The notes: generated by a model from the sequence alone, not told the origin. Numbered from the stretch's first letter, positions 11,240-22,363 are shown. The stretch: DNA of 55,623 nucleotides from Gnetum montanum (GCA_015680685.1 MNCI01003632.1:147001-202623), one strand, 5' to 3'. Made by a program: numbers and translations.

Positions 11240-11345
11240 GACCTTGACATCGTGTACCTGACATCAGGTCTAACACAACATCGTGTACCCAACGTCGGGT
11301 CACATAAAGCCTATAAATATGACCCCTATAGTACTTAAAATTCAT
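11240..11345 (+). promoter_or_regulatory. Internal U3-like promoter ahead of second ORF
   Basis: Spaced dyad-like units (GACATCGTGTACCTGACATC near 11250, then ACATCGTGTACCCAACGTCG) lead into GCCTATAAATATGACC at about 11309-11324. The layout copies the U3 of this element's own LTR, where GCCTATAAATATAGC follows similar units. It lies about 0.5 kb before the first recognisable part of the second ORF. Promoter activity is inferred. Confidence 0.5.
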
Positions 11346-11889
11346 TTTCAGCATTTGCTACTATGGGAGTTGTTCAATTTTTCTCTTGCAACTTCGAGCT
11401 CTATGCATTCATCTTCCACTTGCAATATTTAGCCCTCTACTGCTCTAATTTCCATGCTATTTTAACCCATTTGAACTTAGAGTGTTCATCTTAGTCATTA
11501 GGGGGGGTGGGGGGTGTAGAGGGGGGTGCTTGCATGTGAAACTTGTGCTGAATTACTAAAATTTCCTATAAGCTAAAAGGTATCATAAGGGTAAGAATAT
11601 TAAAAACTCTAGGAGTTATAATGGAAAATCACTCACGTTAATGCTAGAAATCCAAATTTTCTAACCCACGAGCTTATAACCATCATTATAAGTCATATAT
11701 TAGGAAAAGGAAGCCAATTGCAAAGGGTCATAAAAGGAGATAGATATTTTTTGGGGATTTCTCTTGAAAATATTTCTAACTCTATGATCATATGTATTAC
11801 GAACTTAATAAACTAATGTTGAAAGTAAGGTATAAACCGATTTATGATAACAAATATAACCTTAGCAACACTTGCCATTTTCTTGATTG

Positions 11890-14547
11890 TAGATGGTCCC
11901 AAAAAGAGGTGCCCAAGGTGAACCCTCACAGAGAGCTACTAAGCATCCACAAGGTGGCTGCAGTTAGCAAGGCAAACATGTAGGACACGCAGAGTAGGAG
12001 GCCCAATCCTTCAGCTTTCACTAAGAGGCCTTACGTAATCAGCCCAAGGGGAGGTTGAAGAACCACAAGTTCCTAAGTAGTGACAATGTCTCAAGTTGCC
12101 TTTTGATTGCCTTGTTGCCACTTTAGAAAAGTCCACATTGGCTTCAATCATCATGAAGATGAACTTTGGCCCATTCATGGAGTTTTCTCTAGAAGCGGTT
12201 TGGACGTAACTCAAGGCATTCCCATTGTGGTCCATTTTGTCAAACAGTGGCAAATGGTACCTAGGTGAAACTTATTAGTTCTGGCACAATAAGGATGAGG
12301 GCATCATCATTAACATTTGTGGAGTGATCGTCCCTTATTTAGTTAAAGCAATTGCTACAGCTCTTATCCTACCAAATGAAGGGGCTAAGGTTGCTCATTT
12401 ATCAACTAGGTTCGAACCCAAGACTAAGAAATTGTTGTTGAGACTTACCATCTATTTCCCACAAAAGGGCTTAATAAAATTTCAACTTATGTGGCTAGGG
12501 GAAGTGCCATTGTAATGGTTAAATTTGTAGCCAATTTTCCCCAGTCTTTGCTGAAATTCAATGATAGTTTAAAGAAACAAAGTTAGGGAGACCAATATTT
12601 CCATTTCCTTGCTTAATTAGAAAGTTGTGCAAGCACGCTGGGGTCCTAGGATATACCAATGATATCCTTAAGAAGGCTCAGAATGCCTTCTTCGTTGAAC
12701 TCTTGAAACTTGTAGCATCAATAAAAGATCTTGGTGAAGAACAAGAAGCAGAGAAGGAGGCATAGCCACAAACAGAAACACAACACGAGCCTGAATAGTG
12801 CCCATAGGCACAAGCTTTACCATCACCTTTGCCACAAGACTATAGGTCCTCAATGAGCCATCTTCAGAAGATCGTTGAAGCAGTCAACTTGGGAAGTAGG
12901 GATGAGTCCAACCTCTTCCAAGTCATAGATGATGTCGTATGGTTCATAGTGTCAATTGACCCAACGCGGGGGGAGATCTCGATAAAATCAGGAGGAGAAT
13001 GATCCTAATGATCATGAAAAATCTGTGGGAACACTGCATCTTTTCAAGTAACATTGGAAACTAGGGAAGGTGCCATAGTCATGGTACTACAACATGAGAA
13101 TGTAGTAGGTGCAATAGAAGTCATCACTGATCATATCAAAGAATCATTCAACATGCTTGTTGTGCCCTTGATATATCTAACGAGAATCAGAGATGCACAA
13201 GTATTGGCTGGGACTTCAATGACTCCTGTAGTGCATGATGATGTGCTTGATTGATTGTTGTAGATGGGCCAAGTAATGAACACTTTGTTTGACATCCCTA
13301 GTGATGTCATTGCAACCCAATTAGACCTCATCATCATGAAATGGAAGTTGGTAATGGCAGAAGTTAGGGCAGAGCATGTGAAGGCAGAAATACAAAGATT
13401 ACAAGAGAAGTCAGTAGCCTTGAGAGCTGAACAAAGAGACCTTGCCCATTTTGTTGCACCAAAAGAAATTTAACAATTCAGAATAGAGCAACTAACCAAG
13501 CTAATGAAGGAGAGAGTAGTTGCTAAGCAAGAGAAAGAGAAGGTGGTTTGGAATGCCATTGCTATTGATGCACAATCTCATGCATACAAAAAGGCATTGA
13601 TTACTATACAAGAAGAGAATAAGTAGCTCACTGCAGAAAATTCCGGGTTGACCATAGTGGAAAAAAAGAACATTCTAAAGGAAAGCATCCAACAGTTAAG
13701 AGAACAGCTGGTGAGGGTCAACCAAGACATGAATAGATTGGCCAAAGAGAATAGAACCCTCTCAATGGAGGCGGTTTGTGCTATCCACCAAAAGTTAGCA
13801 ATTGAAATTAGCACGTGGAAAAATGAGGCCAAAAAGCATGAAAAATTGAAAGAGCACTTCTGCAACTAAGTTGGCATGTACAAGCAAATTAATGAAAAAG
13901 AAATCTAGATGCCCAAAGCCCACATCAACTCCTTTTCAGCCCAAAATATTGAGTGGTAGCCCATCTTGGATAGCTATGCCTTGGTCCATCAAGAGAAAGT
14001 TAAGAACAAGGACCTATAGAGACAAGATCTAAAAGAATACATGGCATTAGCTAACCCTAGATATGCCAACCTTGCCATGTTAATGGAAGATTGCCCTCAA
14101 AATGAGCTAGAAAAACAAGTGACAACTAGCTATGCATTATATGAGAAGGATTTTATAAATTGAAAGGATATTTTGTAGAAATTGCAAGTGGAAAACTTTG
14201 AATTAGAGGTGGTTAAAGCCAACTATCAAGGATAAAAGGATGTAGCCTAAAACCTAGCTCAAAGATTGATAGATTATCATGAACTTAGGGATAAAGCTAG
14301 GGCCTTTGATAAAGAACAATGATAGTTCATATCTTGGTACATAAAAGTGAATTAGATGTTCTTACAACTACCATGTCCTTGGGATGTACTGGTGCCAACA
14401 CACATTGGCATAATAGCTTGGATGGTACATGACCCAAGGATGGAGGAGGAGAAGTTGCAGGCATTGCTCAATCACTACAAATTTCAATGGCCTGTTGACA
14501 AAGGTAAGCAACCCATGGACGAGTCACCACCTCTGGGCTCCACATGA
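11890..14547 (+). pseudogene. Second ORF of outer element: unknown N-part and long coiled coil, decayed
   Basis: One frame reads for roughly 880 codons with scattered stops and a few shifts. The N-part (about 12080-12510) contains ASIIMKMNFGPFMEFSLEAV, then FWHNKDEGIIINICGVIVPY and LLLRLTIYFPQKGLIKFQLM. A Gln/Glu-rich linker follows (12740-12860), then blocks at 13054-13473 and 13648-13869. Those blocks are rich in Lys, Glu, Gln and Leu with heptad spacing, as in AEIQRLQEKSVALRAEQRDL and IQQLREQLVRVNQDMNRLAK, strongly suggesting an extended coiled coil. It ends with a Pro-rich tail and TGA at 14545-14547. It lies between gag and the 3' LTR, where env-like or additional ORFs occur in some plant Ty3/gypsy elements, but I see no membrane segment, so env is unlikely. 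No function assigned. Confidence 0.6.
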
Positions 14548-14729
14548 GCTTCCTAGTTTTTTTTTTTGCTTTGTAATAATGTGTTCCATTTTTTGTATCA
14601 CACCATTGTGGCATCCACCAAGTTAAGTATTTTGTTCATTATTTAAGTTAGTCAATAATCCCATACCTACCCAATGTTTTGTAAAGAACTAGTTCCTCAT
14701 TTTGTTTAACTTGAGGACAAGTTTTCATT

Positions 14730-14743
14730 TAGTCATGGGGGTA
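14730..14743 (+). promoter_or_regulatory. Polypurine tract of outer element
   Basis: AGTCATGGGGGTA lies directly before the 3' LTR start TGATGAGTCATC (14744). The same word precedes the 3' LTR of the nested element on the minus strand (16124-16112). It would prime plus-strand DNA synthesis. Confidence 0.75.
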
Positions 14744-15298
14744 TGATGAGTCATCATTTTTTGGGTCCCAACATTAGATACACGACATTAGAGCCCTGAC
14801 GTCGAATACCCAACATTGGAGCTAAGAAGTGACATCGAATATCTAACATTGCCTCATATGGGTTTGTCTATAAATATAACACTTGGAAGCTTAGATGTGA
14901 TAGCATGTAGAATGTAGGGAAGTAGTAGATTTTAGTTTTTAGTTTCTTTTCCTTAGAGTTTGACATTCCCAATGCATGTCCATAGTATGATGTTTGTAAT
15001 TGTACGACACCTTTGATCAAGTGTGACATACTTGGACACATTACATGACTGACAATAAAGATCAAGATTACTTTCATCATTACAACATTCACTTAGATTA
15101 TTATTGCTTTTGCACTATTAATTATTGACTACTTTCTTAGTTAAATGTTTCCATTTATTACTCTTTACTGTTCTTGTTATGAAGCAGAATGTGTACAGCT
15201 TAATCACAAGTGTTTAAGTGTAGGTACTTGGCAACCCAACAGTGTATTGTTTGGCATACCTAGTGACATACGCTTGGCAATCCCAGAAGTAGCCTCAT
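14744..15298 (+). repeat. 3' LTR of outer element, left part
   Basis: This aligns with 5' LTR positions 6366 to about 6914, including the TATA region (GTCTATAAATATAAC near 14864). It stops at AGTAGCCTCAT, where the nested element inserted. The remainder is at 21980-22279. Confidence 0.9.
15294..15298. repeat. Target-site duplication CTCAT, left copy
   Basis: CTCAT directly precedes the nested element's TGATGAG end. The matching copy at 21975-21979 directly follows its ATCA end. A perfect 5-bp duplication is standard for LTR-element integrase. Confidence 0.9.
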
Positions 15299-16111
15299 TG
15301 ATGAGTGGCGAGGTACCCCTACACTCAACCATATGAATATGAGCATTACACGCGTGATGCGATCAAACTATGCAGACTAAGTGCCTACACGCCTTATGGA
15401 ACACTTAAGGTTAATCATTCATTGTCTTCCCAGACTTACTTGTATTTGTCATAGTTGTATGGTTAAGTAAGTTTGAGGTATATGATTTTTATGTTTTTTA
15501 TGTTTTATCTCCTATGCTAATGAGGCGAAGGGTTAAGAGACTAATTAACTAAATTTAGCTAACTAACTAAGCCTTAATTACCCAAGCATCAGTATCTGTT
15601 CCCACTTACTGTTCACACCCTAAACCAATGCAACCTTGGTTACCAAACGCTAATCGTTGCTGGGATCACCAAGCGTAACGCACGTGCTTGAAGTGGTCAT
15701 ACAGAATGCACTTAACTAGGAGAGAAGGGTTGAGAGAGATTTAATGAACTAATAAAGAATTTAAATGAGAAATAATAAATAAAAATAATTAAAATCCTAT
15801 TTAGCCTATTCCATGCATTGCAAGGTTTATCCAAGAAGTTCATCTTTATTTCTGTACACAAACTTGTGTTCAGGTACAATATTTGCTTGAATAAAGATCT
15901 GTTCACTTTGGAGCTCCTATTGCAGGCACATGGAAATTATTCTATCTTTGGAGAGGTAAAATTGCCAAAGTTTTGCTATGGTCTAGGCCTAGAATGAGAA
16001 ACAAGGGAGAGCTGCCTCTTATTTATAGATTTGACGGCGCACTGCGATATCGCGTACGTGATATCGCAGGGGAAGACTTTGTAGCAGCCCATGCGATATC
16101 GCGTCCCATCA
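15299..16111 (-). repeat. 3' LTR of nested element (813 bp)
   Basis: TGATGAGTGG begins at 15299 and CGTCCCATCA ends at 16111. It is closely similar to 21147-21974; most differences I see are C/T and G/A changes, often at CpG. GATATC dyads lie at about 16045-16105. On the minus strand the TATA box is TCTATAAATAAGAGG (about 16030-16016). Confidence 0.92.
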
Positions 16112-16124
16112 TACCCCCATGACT
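16112..16124 (-). promoter_or_regulatory. Polypurine tract of nested element
   Basis: The minus strand reads AGTCATGGGGGTA directly before the 3' LTR, identical to the tract of the outer element. Confidence 0.75.
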
Positions 16125-17856
16125 AAATAAAAACTCATCCTTGAGTTCCTTACAAAATATTGGGATGGTATAGGATTATTGACTCAAATGGAACTAATGA
16201 GATGACATGTGAACGGATCATCATTACAAGACAAGACAAAACTGGTGTTCATGAAAAGAAGAGTGAACACCTTATACATTTGACATTAAGCCTTACTTGG
16301 TAGTTGAGAAAGAGAGAGAAAGAAGTTTCACTACTACCAATGCCAAGATTGTGCCTTTTTTTGTCCATCCATAAGAGCACCATCAATCTTGCTCCTTGCA
16401 TAGCTGCTTCAAAACTGCTCCATTCCAAGTGTTCCCTCCAGATCTAGTCCATTGTTGCATGATTGCCATCTGCACACACAACATAGTCTTAGTATTAGCA
16501 AGGGTAAATGAATCACAATGTAGTTTATACCTTGCTTTTGTGAAAGGTCCATTGGCTAAGTTGTGGTATGGTTGATATGGGTCTGGAGATATATTCATGA
16601 TAACTATCGAAGGTGTAGGGGTTAGGAGAAAATTGAAAAAATTAGACCAGGACCCCCATGACTAAGAGCGAACCTCCGGTAGTGATAAAATGGAGAAAGA
16701 AAAAGAACAAGAAAGATGGAGAAAAAGAGACAACTATAACATCGATGAAATGGATGTCAAGATGGAAATGAACAAAATAAAATAGATTGTAAAAATGTTA
16801 GGGGAAAGAATTTAACTGGTGCACCAAATAGGAATGTCAGTGGGTCCTCCCCAAAGCAGGCTCATGCCCTTAATGCCCTGAAAAATCCACATTCAAAGAG
16901 TCTGTAGTCTTTGGGAATGTCATTTGGAACAAGAGTTAAAGTCTTAACCGCAAGAATTTACCAAAAAGAAAACAATGCATCAACCAAAATATACACTAAT
17001 GTTACAATCGGCAATGAGGTGAATGATGGAGAAAGAATGATGGAAAGAAGATAACCACACCATACAAAGACCGTGTTATTTTTATTAACTCAGCTTCTCG
17101 ATAATTGGGTAACATCAAAACGGTAAGAAAAATCAAGAAGAAAACATCCAAGCACCCAAGAGAATGGCCAACACAAATGCATCAAGTTCCCTTGAAGTCA
17201 CACCCTTTCAATCCTTGAGTCCTTCCTTAGTTTGAGAAATGCCTAGTCACCAATTCGTTATAGTTCTTATTATAGAAAGGGACTGTACATTTCCAAGTTG
17301 AGAGAGACCATAGAAATTTGTGGATGTATGGATGAAGTGGACTCATTGCTTGCCATATCAAAAGAACCATACCTTAGTATCAACATCATGACTTAAAGGT
17401 AAAAACCAAACATTAGTAATTAATATAAAAATAGTTCATACTATCATGAAGAACACTTATTACATGAAAAACTTACAAGATGGATAACACACACACACAC
17501 ACACACAAAATGGAAAAGTATAACGATGTTGTAAAACAAAAAGAAGAAAAGTTAAAGAAATTTGTAAAACAAAAAATGTGTAAAACAAAAATGTGTAAAA
17601 CAAAAACGTAAAAAGAACTGAGGGCCCCAAATGATTAGCATAGGTGGCCACCTCCCCCATGACTGAATGGAAAGGGAGAGATCTGAAATAATGAACGTCT
17701 ATTTGAATTTATTAAAAGTGCCCAACTTCTCCCCATTGATGTTCTTAGATTAAGGGGTGGAAGTCAGCGATGCTCATACTCCAATGTATCTATGCCTTCG
17801 TTGTGGACATGAGTTGTTCCCCCAGTTCGTTCCATGCATTTTGGTGGGTTGCTCTT
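16125..17856. other. Non-coding 3' interior of nested element
   Basis: No reverse transcriptase, RNase H, integrase or coiled-coil ORF is visible. It holds two further polypurine-like words (CCCCCATGACT at 16653-16663, CCTCCCCCATGACT at 17651-17664), the conserved CCTGCTTTGGGGAGGACCC block (minus, about 16862-16842), the GGGTGTGACTTCAAGGGAA block (minus, about 17209-17190), an (AC)n microsatellite (about 17490-17506), and short tandem copies of TGTGTAAAACAAAAA (about 17565-17606). The open frame 17460-17660 is an artefact of the microsatellite and T-rich strand. Confidence 0.6.
17490..17506. repeat. (AC)n microsatellite
   Basis: About eight to nine AC repeats within the non-coding interior of the nested element. 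Confidence 0.9.
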
Positions 17857-18549
17857 TCAATTAGCTATCAACCACGGGGTGTCCACTTGTTGTGTGGTTG
17901 CTACATACAGGCATCTTTGTCTCAGAGTTTTTAGGGCACACCTGTTGCATGTAGGAGATGCTAAGAATTTCTCCATGTCATCATCCGATGAGTCACTATA
18001 TGTGATGCATGGGACTTTCTTCTTCTTGATCTTTCCATAAATGTTTACCTTAGATATTTCCAAGGAAAGATCGTTATTTCCTAGGAATGCATCTATTGTA
18101 CTTAGCCATGCCCTTCCCATTATAATTGGAAAATCCCCTTTGTTGCTGTTGACTTCTATCACCAGGAAATTGGTTGGGTATGAGCAACCACACACAGTGG
18201 TAATGATGTTCTTCACCAATCCCAAGGGAATGGTGATGGACTGGTCAGCTAGCTCTAGTTGAATGTTGGTCTTCTTTAGTGGAGGCAGGTTCTAAGATTT
18301 ATGCATCTCTCATGATATTAAGTTGACTCCAGAACCTGAGTCAAGAAAAGCCCTATGTGGTTCGTTCCCGGTGACTTGGAGGTAGATTAAGGGACTTCCA
18401 GGGTTAGATAGTTTCCTGGGAAGGTGGCCTACCTTGATCCAGTCAGTTACAGTATGTGTTAACATAACCGTATGCGTTGAGCTCTGGTATTGGTTTGAAG
18501 GGAGCTCCAAAGCCTTATTTGTTGGAGGGGTGTTCACAGACTCAACCAC
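17857..18549 (-). pseudogene. Retropepsin-like protease domain of nested element
   Basis: This is the aspartic protease that would mature Gag. The minus strand reads AFLDSGSGVNLIS (about 18350-18311), giving the D-S-G active-site triplet. After a stop near 18300 it continues with NFLVIEVNSNKGDFPIIMGR and AWLSTIDAFLG (about 18165-18070), the flap and C-terminal I-M-G-R-A-W region of retropepsins. A Ser/Asp-rich tail follows. The frame is shared with the 19197-18955 block, so gag and protease were probably one polyprotein. One or a few stops interrupt it. Confidence 0.8.
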
Positions 18550-18954
18550 TTGTTGTTGTGAGAGCTTGTTTGGGCTTTTGGTTTTGAAGAAGGGTCTTCT
18601 CTTTGTATGGTTTTTAGAACTAGTAGCGGGTTGAAGTTTTATGGCTCTTGTAGCATTACGTTGCTACAGTTGAGTGGGGAGTTCCCCTTACATTGTTGGA
18701 GCGGGTGGTACTGGAACTAATGGTGCGAGAGAGGCGGATGGATTTGGAGGATGGTACATGTGTGGAGTGTCTTCCGTAGGAGAAGGAGTCCTTCGAAAAT
18801 ACTCCCGAACTTGGTAGCGATGTTGTGGAGTTGTGTGACCCATGGAGTCACTTGGAGAAACTGGCTGCTACACCTAGTAGCCATAAGGATCTAGTTACCG
18901 GTAAGGGTATTGTTGCCTAGGTGGTGGCATCCCCCATGACTGTGGGTGTTGCCA

Positions 18955-21002
18955 CTATTGGTGTTGCCCGATAGGTTGTGATGGCATTCCACTTGGATAA
19001 TACGTTAACGGTTGGTGGAACTGCCTTGGGTTACCTTGAGAATAAGGTAACCTTCGAGGTGTCTTCCGTCTGTTAAGTCTTGGGTTGAGTGCATATACCC
19101 CAGGCTCTTGTAGATGTGAGATTATTGGGCAACATCCCTTAGGATGGTCATATTGGTAGATCTCACATCCACCATCATTGTTTGTATCCAAATCCACAAC
19201 CTCATCGGCAATAGTTATTTTCCCCTTACCCTTGTCACGTGTAGGGCCTGAATCTCTCCACTTTTTCTTGTCCTTGTCACTACTTCGTGCCTCCTTAGAT
19301 TTCTCTACAATCTTTAGGATAGTTTAAATTTTATTGTCTAAGGAGCTCCATATTTCATCTACCTTAGTCGATACTTCCATTGTTAGCTTTTGAAGTAGTA
19401 AGGTTTTTCTATTCACCAACTCTTCGAGTGGTGACTCATCCTCTTCATCATAGAATCTCACTCCCCTCTTTTGGAGGGAAGGGTCACAGTTATATTCTTC
19501 CGCACACTCTCTTTTTCATAGCTCCCCTTCTTCTTTAGCTACTTGCTCCAATAATCGATGAACTTCATGGGATCTAAGTTCTAATAATCTCCCTTGGGCA
19601 TAAGTCCCAAGGTTCCCCTAGTTTCGTACCTTAGCCCATCTACAAGGTGGCTTAGTTGATCCCGTTGTGCATAACCATGGCTTGGGTAACGATGTAGCAA
19701 TGTGTAGTAGCGGCCCATAGTAGCATCCAAGGGTTTGTGAGTACCTTTCTTCCATCCTTGGATCTGCTTACGCAAGTTACACACTCTGGAGTATGTTTGA
19801 TATTTATCGTTGAAGAGTTCTAACATCATACTACACCTCCTAATGGTTTCCAGCTCTAAGGACCGGTACTAACTCTCTACTTCCTTTATGAGTGTCCTAG
19901 GAAACAAATTTAATTTCTACCACTTATTTTCTATGTTTTGCAAGGCGTAGGCATCGTGGAATGCCTATAAATGATTTTGTGGATCAGCGTTGTATCCCCC
20001 TTTGAAGCGTGGGATATTGTTCATATCTAGTCTCTTGATTTGACTATCCTTTTGATACCTTGTGGGGATTCTTACAGCCTCCGTAATATCTAGCATACTT
20101 TGTGTGGCAAGTAGGGGTTTGTCATGATCATCTCTTTCATGAAGTCTATGATTCCTACGTTGTTCCCTACTTTCCCTTCTTTCATGCCTAGACTCTCTAG
20201 ACTGCCCTCGTCCTCTCTCTCGACTCTCTCGTTGAGGTCTCTCATTTCGCTTACCCTTATCCTCACCGTTATGCTCTTGGTGACTGCATCCTAATGTGGA
20301 AGAAAAGGGTGAATGATGTGATGAAGGGGAAGAAGAAGGAGAACCATTGCCATGACAATGTTTCCTACCTTCTCTTCTGTGGCTACGACCCTGATCGTGA
20401 TGACGATTTGAATGCCTGTCCTTATCATGTTTTTTTGTTCCCTTAGTGAACAGTTGGCATTCACAGGGGTTAGAACTAGGGTTATGTATCATGGAGTGTA
20501 GGTTCTGATACCCCGCCTCCTCACTATTGTTAGGAGGAAAAACATCATTTTATGGAGAACCCGTTATAAGTGGTTCACCATCTCCAATTTTGCTTAGGAC
20601 GTGCGAGACCCCTTTGCCCTTCAACAATGTATGGTGGCTCTCCTGCCTTGAGTCCCTTTTACGTTGTGCGGCTATGGTATGGTAATCCCTTGTGTTAAAA
20701 TCACCGATAATGTATTCAACATAGAGCTGTGTCATGCCTATCTGTGCTAGAGCACGGAGAAGCATGTTGGGGACTGCATGATCTGGAGGTAACACTATGT
20801 TATCTTGCAAGTCTCTCCAACGCAGTTGTTCATCCTGATGGAGGATAAAAGTAAAATCAGGTAGATACTCATCAGGATGAGTATATACCACTCGGTACTA
20901 TTAAGGAATTGACAGATTTTGGTTATGTGTTTTAGACTGCCGACTGTTTCTTGTATGATCCCTAGGTGGTGAAGTGCTCTTATGAGAAGAAGAAGAAGAC
21001 AT
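18955..21002 (-). pseudogene. gag: gag of nested element, nearly continuous
   Basis: The chosen start is the ATG at 21002 (MSSSSSHKSTSPPRD), after the leader. One frame runs to about 19581 with only isolated stops. Order: N-part with YTHPDEYLPDFTFILHQDEQ (about 20885-20825); a very basic, Arg/His/Ser-rich segment (about 20440-20130, e.g. RESRERGRGQSRESRHERRE); then the gag core RLDMNNIPRFKGGYNADPQN (about 20030), QAFHDAYALQNIENK, a stretch with stops, and MLELFNDKYQTYSRVCNLRK (from 19829). After a frame change the block CEIYQYDHPKGCCPIISHLQ (about 19165-19105) matches outer and C. The basic segment may bind nucleic acid; no CCHC zinc knuckle is visible. Confidence 0.88.
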
Positions 21003-21126
21003 TGTGTCTTATTCGGTGTGCTGATTAACTGTTATATAATTTTTCGTTTGATTAACCCTAAGGGTTCGTTTTAGCTTCCAACGATGTGAGTGATCTCCTA
21101 TGTTCTACTTAGCGCACAAACACTTA

Positions 21127-21146
21127 GTCCTTGGCAATGGCGCCAA
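21127..21146 (-). promoter_or_regulatory. Primer-binding site of nested element
   Basis: The minus strand reads TTGGCGCCATTGCCAAGGAC immediately after the 5' LTR, the best-preserved tRNA-Asp-type site in the window. Confidence 0.8.
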
Positions 21147-21974
21147 TGATGAGTGGCGAGGTACCCCTACACTCAACCATACGAATATGAGTGTTACACA
21201 CACGATCCAGTTGAACTCTACAGACTAAGTGCCTACATGACTTATGGAACACTTAAGGTTAATCGTTCATTGTCTTCCCAGACTTACTTGTATTTGTCAC
21301 AGTTGTATGGTTAAGTAAGTTTGAGGTATATGATTTTTATGTCTTTTATGTTTTATCTCCTATGCTAATGAGGTGAAGGGTGAAGAGACTAATTAACTAA
21401 CTTTAACTAACTAACTAAGCCTTAATTAACCTAGCATCAGTATTCGTTCCCACTTACTGTTCACACCTTGAACCAATGCAACCTTGGTTACCAAACGCTA
21501 ATCGTTGCTGGGATCACCAAGCGTAACGCACGTGCTCGAAGCGGTCGTACTGAATGCACTTAACTAGGAGAGAAGGATTGAGAGAGATTTAATGACCTAA
21601 TAAAGCATTTAAATTAGAAACAATAAATAACAATAATTCAAATCCTATTTAGCCTATTCCATGCATTGTAAGGTTTATCCAAGAATTTTGTCTTTATTTC
21701 CATACACAAACTTGTGTTTAGGTACAATATTTGCTCGAATAAAGATCCGTTCACTTTGGAGCTCCTACTGTGGGCACATGGAAATTATTCTATCTTTGGA
21801 GAGGTAAAACTACCACAGAGTTTCGCTACAGTCTAGACCTAGAATGAGAAACAAGGGAGAGCCGCCTCTTATTTATAGATTTGACGGTGCACTGCGATAT
21901 AGCATACATGATATCATGGTGGACATGATATCGCATACATGATATCGTGGCCCATGCGATATCGTGTCCCATCA
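21147..21974 (-). repeat. 5' LTR of nested element (828 bp)
   Basis: TGATGAGTGG begins at 21147 and TGTCCCATCA ends at 21974. Five GATAT(C/A) cores lie at 21896-21967 with start-to-start spacings of 14, 17, 14 and 17 bases. Confidence 0.92.
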
Positions 21975-21979
21975 CTCAT
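21975..21979. repeat. Target-site duplication CTCAT, right copy
   Basis: This matches 15294-15298 and marks the right edge of the nested insertion. Confidence 0.9.
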
Positions 21980-22279
21980 GAAGTCTAAGACATGTATGGA
22001 TGATTAAGTGTGGATACTCATTGCACATAGGCTAGTTTAGATCTTGTTTTCCATCATTATCAGGAGTAGTGTAGAATTAGAGACAACATCATACTTCTCA
22101 CTTTGGACTAAACCATACGTAACAAAGCTACCACTAGTTCAATTGGGAAGACATCGAACTATGATCAAAGCATAATGATCTAGATGCCACAACTAGTCCC
22201 ATCCACAGAAATCAACCGAATCATGTGTGAATGTTTATGATTTGTATGGTCGAGCATAGGGGTACCTCACCGCTCATCA
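21980..22279 (+). repeat. 3' LTR of outer element, right part
   Basis: This continues the LTR interrupted at 15298. GAAGTCTAAGACATGTATGG here equals GAAGTCCAAGACATGTATGG in the 5' LTR near 6917, and both end GGGGTACCTC...CTCATCA. Confidence 0.9.
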
Positions 22280-22352
22280 ATTTGAAAGCCCATGTCCACA
22301 TGTGCTATGTAAAGGGGCAAAGCCAAAACACATGAACAAAGTCATATAGTTA
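22280..22352. other. Right part of the older unknown insertion
   Basis: This short unique stretch lies between the outer element and the point where response-regulator sequence resumes. It pairs with 5731-6365. Confidence 0.4.
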
Positions 22353-22363
22353 TATAGAGTATG

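Larger units (their letters stand above)
15299..21974 (-). mobile_element. Nested LTR retrotransposon with gag and protease only
   Basis: The element is 6676 bp with two LTRs, a tRNA-Asp-type primer-binding site, gag, a retropepsin domain and a polypurine tract. About 1.7 kb after the protease holds no reverse transcriptase or integrase. It resembles the GAG-bearing non-autonomous class of plant LTR elements, here with a protease as well. Its frames are less damaged than those of outer, consistent with later insertion. Confidence 0.88.
6366..22279 (+). mobile_element. Outer LTR retrotransposon, GAG-bearing, no visible pol
   Basis: The element starts TGACGAGTCATC at 6366 and ends CTCATCA at 22279, with near-matching flanks CTTTG (6361-6365) and ATTTG (22280-22284). 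Without the nested element and its duplicated CTCAT, its length is about 9.2 kb. Order: 5' LTR 6366-7240, primer-binding site, decayed gag, non-coding stretch, internal U3-like promoter, coiled-coil ORF, polypurine tract, 3' LTR (14744-15298 plus 21980-22279). I see no protease, reverse transcriptase, RNase H or integrase, so it is non-autonomous as it stands. Confidence 0.85.

Noticed and set aside
13578-13865. 95-codon minus-strand frame resembling a membrane protein
   Set aside because: Antisense of the Lys/Glu-rich coiled-coil ORF; Lys and Glu codons read as Phe, Leu and Ser on the other strand.
14356-14547. Env-like protein for the 3' ORF of the outer element
   Set aside because: No signal peptide, transmembrane segment or cleavage site is visible; the region is charged and coiled-coil or Pro-rich.
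16045-16111. CRISPR-like array or satellite from the GATATC repeats
   Set aside because: Units are short dyads confined to LTR U3 regions, with no repeat-spacer structure; this is plant DNA.
17460-17660. Cys/Val repeat protein
   Set aside because: Produced by the (AC)n microsatellite and flanking T-rich sequence.
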